From positions 1-40,977 of the forward strand of contig JAKIUW010000029.1 of NCBI GenBank assembly GCA_021647365.1: DNA of 40,977 nucleotides, read 5' to 3'. A program made the translations under genes and the position numbers. The notes under the pieces were generated by a model. The model was not told the origin of the DNA. It saw only the letters and a list, made by a program, of their open reading frames with translations, and ran no database searches. Below, piece by piece: positions 40,852 to 40,977 of the stretch. Numbering within the stretch: the first letter of the stretch is position 1; the number at the start of each line of letters is the position of its first letter. The stretch comes from Cocleimonas sp. Its GTDB lineage: Bacteria > Pseudomonadota > Gammaproteobacteria > Thiotrichales > Thiotrichaceae.

Positions 40852-40977
40852 TGTTAATAAGCATGCAAAACTGACCCACTTTAGGGGTTAATTGGCATCG
40901 AAAATTGACCCACCTATTTGTAGTTTAATACCAAGTTTTTAGCTTGGGGAATTTAATAGGTGATATTAATGGAAACA
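40852..40977 (+). mobile_element. Left end of an IS21-family insertion sequence
   Basis: Starting near TGTTAATAA at 40852, two direct copies of a 19-bp terminal motif (GCATGCAAAACTGACCCAC at 40861-40879 and GCATCGAAAATTGACCCAC at 40895-40913) lie 34 bases apart. Repeated terminal transposase-binding sites are typical of IS21 ends. A start codon with AGGTGA before it follows at 40969. The rest is outside the window. Confidence 0.75.
40969..40977 (+). CDS. istA: Start of probable IstA transposase (cut by window edge)
   Basis: Only ATG GAA ACA is visible, preceded by an AGGTGA ribosome-binding site. It is assigned as istA because it follows the IS21-type terminal repeats at the expected distance. 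Nothing of the protein itself can be checked. Confidence 0.5.

Noticed and set aside
1..40977. A single composite transposon formed by the two IS21 pieces
   Set aside because: Only an istB end is seen on the left and a left terminus on the right; the terminal motif GCATGCAAAACTGACCCAC has no convincing match after istB.

Overview
The window reads as a chromosomal stretch of an AT-rich (roughly 40 % GC by eye) gammaproteobacterium that respires nitrate and oxidises formate and aldehydes with molybdenum/tungsten enzymes. The ExoI, Nap, MoaA, FdhD and HemJ proteins all have proteobacterial character. I cannot name the genus from the sequence.

Layout. 1-740: right-hand part of an IS21-family element (istB). 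747-5866: a minus-strand operon prs-nadV-macrodomain gene-unknown gene-nrtR-hemJ, an NAD-salvage and ADP-ribose cassette, with a near-perfect 48-bp palindrome on its promoter. 5954-7408: sbcB (exonuclease I). 7626-12194: a tungsten aldehyde oxidoreductase operon (aorA-aorB-aorC, a MoaD/ThiS-like protein and a small orphan ending in Gly-Gly-Gly). 12294-21637: a Tat-exported formate dehydrogenase region, made of DUF3305, DUF3306 and an Fe-S protein, followed by torD-type chaperone, fdhX, fdhA (Cys type), fdhB, and fdhC with an unusual C-terminal helix-hairpin-helix tail. 21933-24724: moaA, fdhD and an HTH/periplasmic-binding-like regulator. 24786-31351: napFDAGHBC periplasmic nitrate reductase behind a perfect FNR box. 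31434-31823: small membrane protein. 31824-32226: non-coding, with an FNR-like site and a decayed copy of part of the HTH/PBP regulator. 32227-35812: sensor kinase and NtrC-type sigma-54 activator. 36057-40832: tupABC (tungstate uptake), mobA, mobB, moeA. 40852-40977: left end of a second IS21-like element.

How it fits together. Tungstate enters through TupABC. MoaA, MoeA, MobA and MobB act in building the pterin guanine dinucleotide cofactor, and FdhD prepares it for formate dehydrogenase. FDH and AOR are the likely tungsten users and NapA a molybdenum user. Formate electrons could reach nitrate through the quinone pool and NapC. Two strong sigma-54 (-24/-12) promoters lie before the torD-fdh genes and tupA, and a weaker one before moaA. 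Each has a GGGACA-type upstream motif, and a sigma-54 activator is encoded next to tupA, so the window looks like a self-contained tungsten/formate regulon.

A second notable layer is a dispersed repeat: a 29-nt core with a C7 tract, present in five identical copies plus two degenerate ones. Two copies form a perfect 33-bp inverted pair between the kinase and regulator genes.
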